Assembly: GCA_963753135.1 (NCBI GenBank)
Contig: CAVWBA010000026.1
Coordinates: 124,001 to 188,000, forward strand
DNA length: 64,000 bases
Origin: Roseiarcus sp963753135
GTDB taxonomy: Bacteria; Pseudomonadota; Alphaproteobacteria; Rhizobiales; Beijerinckiaceae
Direction: 5' to 3'
The translations under genes and the position numbers were made by a program. The notes beneath the pieces are model-generated. The model was not told the origin of the DNA. It saw nothing but the letters and a program-made list of their open reading frames with translations, and did not search any database. Shown one piece after another: positions 55,181 to 63,269 of the stretch. Position 1 is the first letter of the stretch. Every line of letters begins with the position of its first letter.

Positions 55181-55684
55181 GTGAAAACAGGGCTTTCGGT
55201 GATCGCAGTTGCGACCGCGCTTACTTTGGCGTCCTTTGTCGGCGGGAGCTTTGCCGTGGCGGATGATACCGCGCAACGGCAGGCTCGGTTTAGCCCCGAG
55301 GACCGCGCCGCCTTCCTGGATGCGCGTATCGCCGCGCTGAAGGCCGGCCTCGAACTGAACCCCGAACAGGAGAAAAACTGGCCGCCGCTCGAATCGGCGA
55401 TGCGGGATCTCGCCAAGCAGCGGGCCGAGCGCTTCGCCGCTTGGAAAGAGTGGCGCGATAACAGTCAAAACGATCAAGGCGCGGCTGCCGAAGTCAATCC
55501 GATCGACCGGCTCGCCCGTGTTTCCGAGAGGCTGAGCGCCCGCGCCGCCGACCTGCAAAAGCTGGCCGCGGCCGCGAAGCCCCTTTACGACAGCCTGGAC
55601 GACAGCCAGAAGCGTCGGTTCGCCGTGCTTTTCCATGGATCCATGGGGCGCGGCCAGTGGCGGCACTGGCGCCGCGAGGGTTGA
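55181..55684 (+). CDS. Spy/CpxP-like LTxxQ-motif periplasmic protein
   Basis: A 167-residue protein with a signal peptide (LSVIAVATALTLASFVGGSFA) and a helical mature domain with AALKAGLELNPEQEKNWPPL and DLQKLAAAAKPLYDSLDDSQ, the LTxxQ-type repeats of the Spy/CpxP family of periplasmic chaperones. The GTG start follows GAGGAGGAG. Envelope-stress function is inferred from the family. Confidence 0.82.
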   Translation: MKTGLSVIAVATALTLASFVGGSFAVADDTAQRQARFSPEDRAAFLDARIAALKAGLELNPEQEKNWPPLESAMRDLAKQRAERFAAWKEWRDNSQNDQGAAAEVNPIDRLARVSERLSARAADLQKLAAAAKPLYDSLDDSQKRRFAVLFHGSMGRGQWRHWRREG

Positions 55685-55848
55685 CGGCGGAACCTCGCCC
55701 GCCCGCTTACTTCGTTCTGCCGCGCTGACCTTCGGCGTGGCCTCCGGCCGTCATGTCGCCGCCGCCTCTTCCGACGCGACGGCGATGGCGGTGTGCGCGC
55801 CGTCTGTGTCACAATCGAAGGCCAAGCCGGCAGCCGAAGGAGGAATTG

Positions 55849-55986
55849 ATGGCGAAGGGACAGATGCGAAACAACAAGGAAGCCAAGAAGCCAAAGTCGG
55901 ACAAGCCCAAGGGTTCGGTGTCCGAATATAAGAAGTCGCAAGGCCCAACCGGCCAGGCGTTGCAAGCGCCGGGCAAGAAATCCTGA
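55849..55986 (+). CDS. Very small Lys-rich protein
   Basis: A 45-residue basic protein (MAKGQMRNNKEAKKPKSDKP, then GSVSEYKKSQGPTGQ) with a strong AAGGAGG ribosome site. Similar short Lys-rich proteins recur in alphaproteobacteria. The function is unknown. Confidence 0.7.
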   Translation: MAKGQMRNNKEAKKPKSDKPKGSVSEYKKSQGPTGQALQAPGKKS

Positions 55987-56042
55987 GCGGATTTACCTCG
56001 CATTGCGAAATAGAATCGGAACGCGACGAGAGGCCATGCGCC

Positions 56043-57575
56043 TCACAGCGGAATGTTGTCGTGCTTCTTCCACGGGTTCTCGAGCTTCTTGTTGCGCAGC
56101 ATCGCGAGCGCGCGTGACAGGCGCTTGCGGGTCGCGCGCGGCATGATCACTTCATCAATATAGCCGCGCTCGGCCGCGACGAAGGGTGAGAGGAACGCGT
56201 CCTCATATTCCTTTGTTCTTTCAGTAATCTTGGTCGGATTGTTGATGTCAGACCTGAAGATGATCTCGACCGCGCCCTTGGCGCCCATGACCGCGATCTG
56301 CGCTGTCGGCCAGGCGAGATTGATGTCGCCGCGCAAGTGCTTCGAGGCCATCACGTCATAAGCGCCGCCGAACGCCTTGCGCGTGATTACCGTGACCTTG
56401 GGAACGGTCGCCTCGGCATAAGCGAACAGCAGCTTCGCGCCATGTTTGATGAGGCCGCCATATTCCTGCGCGGTGCCGGGCAGAAAGCCCGGCACGTCGA
56501 CGAAGGTTATGATCGGAATGTTGAAGCAGTCGCAAAAGCGGACGAAGCGCGCACCCTTGCGCGACGCGTCCGAATCGAGGACGCCGGCGAGCGCGAGGGG
56601 CTGGTTGGCGACGATTCCGACCGTCGCGCCGCCGACGCGGGCAAAGCCGGTCACGATATTTTTGGCGTGCGCCTCCTGGATCTCGAAGAAATCGCCTTCG
56701 TCCGCAACTTTTAGGATCAGCTCCTTGATATCGTAGGGTTTATTGGGATTGTCGGGGACCAGCGTGTCGAGCGACGCGTCGATCCGATCGGGATCGTCGA
56801 AACTCGGCAGCGCGGGCGGTCGTTCGAGGTTCGAGGCCGGCAGGAAATCGATCAGCCGACGCATCTGCAACAGCGCCTCGACGTCGTTCTCATAAGCCCG
56901 GTCGGCGATCGAGGAACGGGTGGTGTGCACCTGCGCCCCGCCCAGTTCCTCGGCGGTCACGCTTTCGTTGGTCACCGTCTTCACCACGTCCGGGCCAGTG
57001 ACGAACATGTAACTCGTGTCGCGCACCATGAAGATGAAGTCGGTCATCGCCGGCGAATAGACGTCGCCGCCGGCGCAGGGACCCATGATCACGGAAATCT
57101 GTGGAATGACGCCGGAGGCGAGCACGTTGCGCTGGAAAACTTCGCCGTAGCCTCCGAGCGCCGCGACGCCCTCCTGAATGCGGGCGCCGCCCGCATCGAA
57201 CAGGCCGACTATGGGAGCGCAGTTCTTGAGCGCCATGTCCTGGATCTTGGTGATCTTCTGCGCATGCGTCTCGCTAAGCGAGCCCCCGAAGACAGTGAAA
57301 TCCTTGGCGAAGACGAATACCGTGCGGCCGTTCACCGTGCCCCAGCCGGTCACCACTCCGTCGCCTGGAATCTTGGTCGCCTCCATGCCGAAATCGTCGC
57401 AGCGGTGCTCGACGAACATGTCGAATTCCTCGAACAACTCGTGATCGAGCAGGAGTTCGATGCGTTCGCGCGCCGTGAGTTTGCCCTTGGCGTGCTGCGC
57501 CGAAATGCGCTCCTTGCCGCCGCCGAGGCGGGCGCGGTCGCGGCGGGCGTCGAGGCGGGCGAGGATGTGTTTCAT
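56043..57575 (-). CDS. pccB: Propionyl-CoA carboxylase beta (carboxyltransferase) subunit
   Basis: A 510-residue carboxyltransferase starting MKHILARLDARRDRARLGGG. Features: KLTARERIELLLDHELFEEF, GWGTVNGRTVFVFAKDFTVF, GLFDAGGARIQEGV, IMGPCAGGDVYSPAMTDFIF, and the C-terminal half with IITFVDVPGFLPGTAQEY and KAFGGAYDVMASKHL. This matches PccB-type enzymes (usual length 510-540). It transfers CO2 from biotin to propionyl-CoA, feeding methylmalonyl-CoA. The alpha subunit lies 2 kb away on the same strand. The ATG at 57575 is chosen over upstream frames that lack conservation. Confidence 0.93.
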   Translation of the reverse strand: MKHILARLDARRDRARLGGGKERISAQHAKGKLTARERIELLLDHELFEEFDMFVEHRCDDFGMEATKIPGDGVVTGWGTVNGRTVFVFAKDFTVFGGSLSETHAQKITKIQDMALKNCAPIVGLFDAGGARIQEGVAALGGYGEVFQRNVLASGVIPQISVIMGPCAGGDVYSPAMTDFIFMVRDTSYMFVTGPDVVKTVTNESVTAEELGGAQVHTTRSSIADRAYENDVEALLQMRRLIDFLPASNLERPPALPSFDDPDRIDASLDTLVPDNPNKPYDIKELILKVADEGDFFEIQEAHAKNIVTGFARVGGATVGIVANQPLALAGVLDSDASRKGARFVRFCDCFNIPIITFVDVPGFLPGTAQEYGGLIKHGAKLLFAYAEATVPKVTVITRKAFGGAYDVMASKHLRGDINLAWPTAQIAVMGAKGAVEIIFRSDINNPTKITERTKEYEDAFLSPFVAAERGYIDEVIMPRATRKRLSRALAMLRNKKLENPWKKHDNIPL

Positions 57576-58064
57576 CTGCAAAGTCCGGGTTGCTTCCAGC
57601 GCAGCGTAGCACGACCTGCGGCTCGCCCGAATGCTCGCTTCACGAATCGCAGGACGCCCGCCCGCGCAGGACAGTTGCGACAAGAAACCGATTGGCCAGG
57701 CGCAGTTGAGGCTTCCGCCGTCATAGCCACGGCGACGGGCGGTTCGGGGATGCGGACAAATTTATGCGGGCCAATGATTTCATTGGGCTTAACCGATCCT
57801 TTGCGGAACTTAGCAACTTTTTGCGGGCCGCAACTTGCAAGCCGCCACGGTCTGACGAGCCTCGCGACCGTCGCATCCAGGAGCGCCTTCGAGGCTCTCG
57901 CGGCGGCCCGCAACAGATCAAGCCCGCGTTCTGAACGGAGGTACGAACAATTCCGACGCGAAGGGTGCGCGTTTCGCTTTCGAGCTCGAGGAGGCCAGAA
58001 ACAGCAGCCACGCTGGAGCAAGATTTCGAGCTCGCCCGGCGGCGCGGCGTCGCCGCCTCCACGC
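57576..58064. other. Intergenic stretch, no recognisable gene
   Basis: About 490 bp between pccB and the ABC ATPase gene. Some open frames exist on the minus strand but none has a ribosome site or family resemblance. The part around 57760-57840 is AT-richer than its surroundings. Confidence 0.45.
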
Positions 58065-58799
58065 TTAGGTGAGAACGACGTGCCGTGTCAGCTCTTCTAT
58101 CGAGGTGTCCGCCTTGTCCACGTCGTAGACCTTTTGTCCATGGCTCATGACCACGAACCGGTCACACACTTGATGAGCATGATAGAGATTGTGGGTGACG
58201 AGAACACTCGAGACATTCTCGGCGCGCAGCTTCTTGATATAGTTGAGCACCGCCTCGGTCTCGCGCACCGAGAGCGCGCTGGTCGGCTCGTCCAGGAGCA
58301 GGATGCGCCGCTTGAAATAGACCGCGCGAGCGATGGCGACTGCCTGCTTCTGGCCGCCCGACAAGTCGCCAACCTCCCGGTCGGGACTATCGATGCCGCT
58401 GATATGGATGCCGCTGCGCAGCACTTCGTCGGCGATTTCGCGCATCGATCGATGCTTGAGGAAGCCCCAGCGATTGGCGATCTCGCGACCCATGAAGATG
58501 TTGCGGACAATCGACATCGTGTCGACGAGCGCTGTGTCCTGATAGATCGTCTCGATACCGATGTGTTCGCTGTCGCGCCGCGACTTCACGATTGCCCGGG
58601 CGCCGTCGACGAGAACCTCGCCGTCGTCGGGTTGGATAATTCCCGACATCAGCTTGATCAGGGTGGACTTGCCGGCGCCATTGTCGCCGAGAAGTCCAAC
58701 CACCTCGCCGGCGCCGATATGGAAGTTCAGATTCGACAGCGCCTGGACGTTGCCGTACCGCTTGGATACGCCCCTGACTTCATAAATCGGGCGATTCAT
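58065..58799 (-). CDS. Sugar-type ABC transporter ATP-binding protein
   Basis: A 244-residue single-cassette ATPase: Walker A GDNGAGKST, Q-loop IYQDTALVD, signature LSGGQKQ, Walker B ILLLDEPTSAL and switch His in LVTHNLYHA. It overlaps the permease gene by four bases. It is the last gene of a binding protein-permease-ATPase operon and parallels the importer at 8-10.8 kb. Confidence 0.9.
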   Translation of the reverse strand: MNRPIYEVRGVSKRYGNVQALSNLNFHIGAGEVVGLLGDNGAGKSTLIKLMSGIIQPDDGEVLVDGARAIVKSRRDSEHIGIETIYQDTALVDTMSIVRNIFMGREIANRWGFLKHRSMREIADEVLRSGIHISGIDSPDREVGDLSGGQKQAVAIARAVYFKRRILLLDEPTSALSVRETEAVLNYIKKLRAENVSSVLVTHNLYHAHQVCDRFVVMSHGQKVYDVDKADTSIEELTRHVVLT

Positions 58800-59860
58800 C
58801 GCCGAAACCTGTGGCCCGCGACCTGGTTGAAGATCACGGCGATCACAATCAGCGCTCCGACGAAGATGTCGAGATAAAATCCCGGCGCCCGCATCAAGAG
58901 AAGGACGTCCTGGATCGTATAGATCAGCGCCGCGCCGAGGAAGATTCCCAAGATCCCGCCGCGTCCGCCGGTGAGCGACAGACCCCCGATCACGCAGGCT
59001 GCGATGGCCTGCAGTTCGATGCCCTGCCCCTGCGCGGGATTGATGCTGTTGACGCGCGTCGCGCTGATAATCCCCGAGAACGCAGCCATCGCGCCAGCGA
59101 TGCTGAACGCTATCAGTTTGATCTTACGCGGCGAGATGCCGATCGCGGTCGCCGCGTCGCGATTTCCTCCCACAGCGAAGATCTGATTGCCCAGTCGGTG
59201 ATGCTGCAGCATCACATGAAACCCGACGCAGCAAAGGATCAGCCAAAGGAAGCTCATGCTGACCAAGCCCAAGCTTCCGCCAAAGACAAATTGAAAGACC
59301 GGATCGGGCCTGAAGCCAATCGACTGCGCCCCGTGCACAAGGAACGTCATCCCATGCCAGAACAAGAGGCCGCCTAGCGTGACGATGAAGGACGGCATGG
59401 CGAACTGGAGCGTGATCAGCCCGTTCAGCGCCCCGATCAGGGTTCCCAGCAGGATCGCGACGGCGGAGGCGATCCAAACCGAGACGGACATATCGTTCAT
59501 CATCATGGCGGCCACGACCGAGACGAAGGTCGAGGCGGTGCCTACGGACAAATCGAATTCTCCGGCGATCATCAGTACGCCGACGCCCAAGGCAACGATT
59601 CCAAGCGACGGAATCGCTTGCAGCATCACCGAGATGTTCGGCCCGGATAGATATCTGAAGCTGGTTGGCGCGATCAGCGCCGCCGCGATACAGACAATCT
59701 GGATGGCGACGAAGACGACCAGAATGCTGGCGTCAGTGGTCCGGCGGAAATTCTGGGCCCAACGGGCGAAACTGCTGCTCGACATCGTCCCCGAAGAATC
59801 GTCCGGACGAGTTGGTAGGCGCTCGCTCACGCCTACCATATCATTTGGCTGCGAACTCAC
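58796..59860 (-). CDS. Sugar-type ABC transporter permease
   Basis: A 354-residue inner-membrane protein with the BPD_transp_2 signature IAGEFDLSVGTASTF and GGLSLTGGRGGILG, and about ten membrane segments. A GTG start at 59860 lies seven bases after the binding-protein stop; ATGs at 59839 or 59785 are possible. It pairs with the adjacent ATPase. Confidence 0.9.
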   Translation of the reverse strand: MSSQPNDMVGVSERLPTRPDDSSGTMSSSSFARWAQNFRRTTDASILVVFVAIQIVCIAAALIAPTSFRYLSGPNISVMLQAIPSLGIVALGVGVLMIAGEFDLSVGTASTFVSVVAAMMMNDMSVSVWIASAVAILLGTLIGALNGLITLQFAMPSFIVTLGGLLFWHGMTFLVHGAQSIGFRPDPVFQFVFGGSLGLVSMSFLWLILCCVGFHVMLQHHRLGNQIFAVGGNRDAATAIGISPRKIKLIAFSIAGAMAAFSGIISATRVNSINPAQGQGIELQAIAACVIGGLSLTGGRGGILGIFLGAALIYTIQDVLLLMRAPGFYLDIFVGALIVIAVIFNQVAGHRFRR

Positions 59861-59866
59861 GGAAAC

Positions 59867-60823
59867 TCAGCGATACTGGCCGGCGAGCGTCGCCGCGAAC
59901 TTGTAGTTCGTCTTGTCGACCATTCCGTTGCCGCCGGTATTCATGTCCGACGGATAGAGGCCGTAGCGGATCTTCAGCGCGAGCTGGACCACAGCGTAAT
60001 AACCTTGCGAATAGGGCTGCTGGTCGACCGTCGCGGTGATGTCGCCGTCCGCGATGCCCTGCAGGATTTCCTTCGAGAGGTCGAACCCGCCGACGGGCGC
60101 CTTGACTCCGGCCTGCTTCATGGCGGGGACGATCTCGATCATCGGCTGCGCGCCGAGGCCGATGACCGCCTTCACCTCCGGATGGCCGATCAGGTATTGA
60201 ACTTCCTTGGTGAGCACCTGTGGCAGATCGCCGCCCGTGCCGATCATTTCCGACTTTGCGCCGACTTCGTCGAGGGCTTTCTGCACGCCCTCGTGTCGCT
60301 TGGTCGCGTAAACGGCGTCGGGAAATTCAACCGGCGTGAACACGAGGTCGCCCGCCTTGAGATGGGCCGCCTCGATCATGCGCTTGCCGATCAGGTAGCC
60401 GGTCGCCGGAAAATCCTGACCGATGAAGGCGAGACGGCAGTTGCCGGCCTTCGCCCCTTGGGAATGATCAATGTTAAACGCGATCACCGGGATACCGGCT
60501 TTCGTGGCGTCGCAAACACTCTTGTTGAACGCATTGTCATCCCAGATGATGGCCGCGATGCCGTCGACCTTGTTGGCTATCGCGGTCTCGATGATGTTGT
60601 TTTCCGTGGCCTGGTCATTGTTCGCGTACTGGATGTCGAGATCGACATTCAATTGCTTGGCCGCGTCGTTGGCGCCCTTGAGCAGGGGGTCGAAAAAGTT
60701 CACCCCCGGCGAGGTGTAGATGATCATCGTGATGCGCGGCTTGTCGGGGACAGCTTGCGCAACTCCCCCGAAGAGGCCGACGAACGCCACCGCAGCGAGT
60801 ATGGATCTCACGCCTAGCTTCAT
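59867..60823 (-). CDS. Periplasmic sugar/cyclitol-binding protein (MocB-like)
   Basis: A 318-residue protein with a signal peptide (MKLGVRSILAAVAFVGLFGG, cleavage about residue 23) and a Peripla_BP_4 fold: IIYTSPGVNFFDPLLKGAND, KVDGIAAIIWDDNAF and AGIPVIAFNIDHS. GGGAGG before the ATG supports the start. The neighbourhood (MocD/E/F-like genes) suggests a rhizopine- or inositol-like or O-methylated sugar ligand; that is inference from context only. Confidence 0.87.
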   Translation of the reverse strand: MKLGVRSILAAVAFVGLFGGVAQAVPDKPRITMIIYTSPGVNFFDPLLKGANDAAKQLNVDLDIQYANNDQATENNIIETAIANKVDGIAAIIWDDNAFNKSVCDATKAGIPVIAFNIDHSQGAKAGNCRLAFIGQDFPATGYLIGKRMIEAAHLKAGDLVFTPVEFPDAVYATKRHEGVQKALDEVGAKSEMIGTGGDLPQVLTKEVQYLIGHPEVKAVIGLGAQPMIEIVPAMKQAGVKAPVGGFDLSKEILQGIADGDITATVDQQPYSQGYYAVVQLALKIRYGLYPSDMNTGGNGMVDKTNYKFAATLAGQYR

Positions 60824-61083
60824 ATTGCTTCCTCCCTTTTGTTGGACCCCGGATCTATCCGAGACCCTCACGCGACAATCCGCAACGGTCCGCCGTTCTC
60901 GTCACCGGGGCCGATTTCGCAATCGGCGCTTCCAGCTCTCCGCTCTTTCAATCTGGCTCCCGTTCAGGTTATCGGCTTTCGACAAGCGGCGCCGGTCTGT
61001 TGCGCATTTCCCATTCTTGTCATCCTAGGCGTTCGTCTCGCCAGAACCATTCTGTTTGATGATTGTTTGCCATCAAGCCCAGG

Positions 61084-62322
61084 CTACGCCGCCTTCGCCA
61101 CCAGCAGCGACTTGAGCCTAACGTTGGCGTCGGCCAGCGCCTCAGCGCTAGGCCTGAGCCCCCGCTCGATCATCAATTGCGCAACCCGAATGTCGCGGCC
61201 GATGGTCCCTTCGGAGCCGATCCCGCTTGCTGAGATGAGCCTGCCGTCGTCGGCCAGCTGAAAGACCAGGAGGCCGCCTCGCTCGATCCGTCGTGTCACG
61301 CAGTTCGCGGCAGGCGCCGGCAGCCCAGCCACCTGGATGGAGAGTTCGTATTGGTCGGACCACAGCCAGGGCGCGCCGCCATATTCCTCGCCGGCGCCGA
61401 GGATGTTCCGGGCGGCGACGGCGCCCTGGTCCTCGGCGTTTTTCCAACATTCAAGCCTGATGCGCGAGCCAAATAATCCGTGGGGAAACGAGCTCACGTC
61501 GCCGGCGGCGAAGATATTCGGATCGCTGCTGCGCAGCGTCGCGTCAACCGCGACGCCGTTAACGACGGCGAGGCCCGCCGCTTCGGCCAGCTCGACCCTT
61601 GGCGCAACCCCGATCGCGGCAAGGATCGTATCGCCATGGAGCTCAGTCCCATCGTCGAGCTGGACCTCGACCCGCCCAGGCGCCCACCGTATGCCCGCTA
61701 CCTGCCGGTTGAGATGAAAGGTCACGCCAGCCAGGCGGTGTCGCGCGGCGAGCAGCTTTTCGATTTCCGCGGGCACCGAGCGCATCACCAGGCGCGCGCC
61801 GGCTTCAATGACGGCTACCTTACAGCCGCAAGACGTTGCCGCGGCAGCAACCTCGAGGCCAATGAATCCGCCTCCGACGATGATCAACCGCTCGCGCCTT
61901 CGGATGACGTCCGCGAGACCGCTCGCATCCGCAGCGGAACGGAGATACCGGATGTCACTGGGGCCGACTTCCGGCGCGCTCAGTCGCCGCGGTTCGGCTC
62001 CGGTCGCCAACAGGAGGCGCCCATAGCGGAGCCTCTCGCCATTCTCGAGAAAAACCTCCTGCTTCGTCCGATCGATCGCGACCGCGCGGGTTCCGGCGCG
62101 CAACTCGATCTCGTGTTGCGCAAGAAACGACGCTTCGAACAGACCACAATCCGAAAGCGTCTTGACGCCGGTGAGGATTTCCTTGGAGAGCGGCGGCCGC
62201 TGGTAGGGCGGCTCGGTTTCGGCGCCGATCAAGGTGATGGCTCCGCGCCAACCTTCCTGGCGCAGGGTCTTTGCGGCCTGGGCGCCGGTGTGGCCGGCGC
62301 CAATGATGACTACCCCCTCCAT
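61084..62322 (-). CDS. FAD-dependent ferredoxin reductase (MocF-like)
   Basis: A 412-residue flavoprotein: FAD-binding VVIIGAGHTGAQAAKTLR, PPYQRPPLSKEIL, NAD(P)H-binding RLIIVGGGFIGLEVAA, and FAD motif NIFAAGDVSSFPHG. This matches the ferredoxin reductases of oxygenase systems (rubredoxin/putidaredoxin-reductase type). It should pass electrons from NAD(P)H to the Rieske ferredoxin at 62894. It is divergent from the mutarotase-ferredoxin pair. Confidence 0.9.
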   Translation of the reverse strand: MEGVVIIGAGHTGAQAAKTLRQEGWRGAITLIGAETEPPYQRPPLSKEILTGVKTLSDCGLFEASFLAQHEIELRAGTRAVAIDRTKQEVFLENGERLRYGRLLLATGAEPRRLSAPEVGPSDIRYLRSAADASGLADVIRRRERLIIVGGGFIGLEVAAAATSCGCKVAVIEAGARLVMRSVPAEIEKLLAARHRLAGVTFHLNRQVAGIRWAPGRVEVQLDDGTELHGDTILAAIGVAPRVELAEAAGLAVVNGVAVDATLRSSDPNIFAAGDVSSFPHGLFGSRIRLECWKNAEDQGAVAARNILGAGEEYGGAPWLWSDQYELSIQVAGLPAPAANCVTRRIERGGLLVFQLADDGRLISASGIGSEGTIGRDIRVAQLMIERGLRPSAEALADANVRLKSLLVAKAA

Positions 62323-62511
62323 GCCGATTGCACTCTTCGTCTGACCGCGCCGGAATCCAACGCGGACAAGTGTAGGTCCCGCAGCTATCGCCTCAATCCA
62401 ATCCTTGATGGAATAAGATCAATGACGCCGTCGCGACGGCTTGGGTGATCGGATATCTCGTGATCGGCTCGCAAGAGAACCCCAAGCGGATAGGGATAAG
62501 GGAGGGAAGCG

Positions 62512-62844
62512 GTGCAACGAATGGGTCAAGTCATCTCTCTCAAACCGGGCGCGGTCCCCGAGTACAATCGGCTTCACGCCGCGGTCTGGCCGGAGGTCCT
62601 GCAGGTCATCCATGACGCCCACATCCGCAACTATTCGATCTTCCTCAAGGAGCCGGAAAACCTGTTGTTCGCCTATTGGGAATATCATGGGACCGATTTC
62701 GACGCAGACGCGAAGACAATGCTCGAGCATCCCGCCATGAAACGCTGGTGGGAGGTCTGCACGCCGCTCCAGGAAGCGCTCGCCACGCGGAAGCCGGGCG
62801 AATGGTGGGCGGCGATGAGCCAAGTTTTCTTCACGGATCTATAG
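62512..62844 (+). CDS. L-rhamnose mutarotase-like protein
   Basis: A 110-residue protein from a GTG at 62512 behind GGAGGG. GQVISLKPGAVPEYNRLHAA followed by VWPEVLQVIHDAHIRNYSIF matches the RhaM/YiiL family (usually 100-110 residues), which interconverts anomers of L-rhamnose and related deoxysugars in the cytoplasm. PAMKRWWEVCTPLQEA is the conserved C-terminal region. Its place here suggests that the pathway substrate is a sugar. An ATG at 62521 is an alternative start. Confidence 0.88.
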   Translation: MQRMGQVISLKPGAVPEYNRLHAAVWPEVLQVIHDAHIRNYSIFLKEPENLLFAYWEYHGTDFDADAKTMLEHPAMKRWWEVCTPLQEALATRKPGEWWAAMSQVFFTDL

Positions 62845-62893
62845 GCGCCAGCCGGCCAGCCGTCATCATCAACTCGTGGAGAACCGTCTACGC

Positions 62894-63241
62894 ATGGCTG
62901 CACCGGAACAGAATGCATCGCCTCGTGCGGACGGCTGGGTCGAGGTTGGATCGATCGGGGACATCGAACCGGAAGACGTCAAACGGTTCGATTTCGGCGG
63001 CCGCACGTTCGCCATCTATTGCGCGCCCGACGGCCAGCACTATGCGACCGACGGCATCTGCACCCATGAATATGCGCACTTAGCCAATGGGCTGGTGTTG
63101 GACCACATCGTCGAATGCCCGAAGCACAACGGGCGGTTCGACTACCGCACGGGGGTTGCCAAGGGCGCGCCTGCATGCGTGAACCTCAAGACCTATCCAA
63201 TGAAGGTCGACGGCAAAACGCTGCTCATCAAGCCCGATTGA
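62894..63241 (+). CDS. MocE-like Rieske [2Fe-2S] ferredoxin
   Basis: A 115-residue Rieske protein with cluster motifs CTHEYAHL (C-x-H) and CPKHNGRFDY (C-x-x-H), starting MAAPEQNASPRADGWVEVGS. It matches the MocE group from rhizopine catabolism, small ferredoxins serving desaturase-type oxygenases. It is cytoplasmic. It follows the mutarotase by about 50 bases on the same strand and faces the oxygenase gene. Confidence 0.92.
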   Translation: MAAPEQNASPRADGWVEVGSIGDIEPEDVKRFDFGGRTFAIYCAPDGQHYATDGICTHEYAHLANGLVLDHIVECPKHNGRFDYRTGVAKGAPACVNLKTYPMKVDGKTLLIKPD

Positions 63242-63269
63242 CGCGAGGGCCGCGCCGCTCGCGCCCGAG

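Noticed and set aside
55687..55714. GGAAC ... CGTT upstream of the 45-residue Lys-rich gene
   Set aside because: The spacing is 19 bases, outside the 16-17 range of EcfG promoters.
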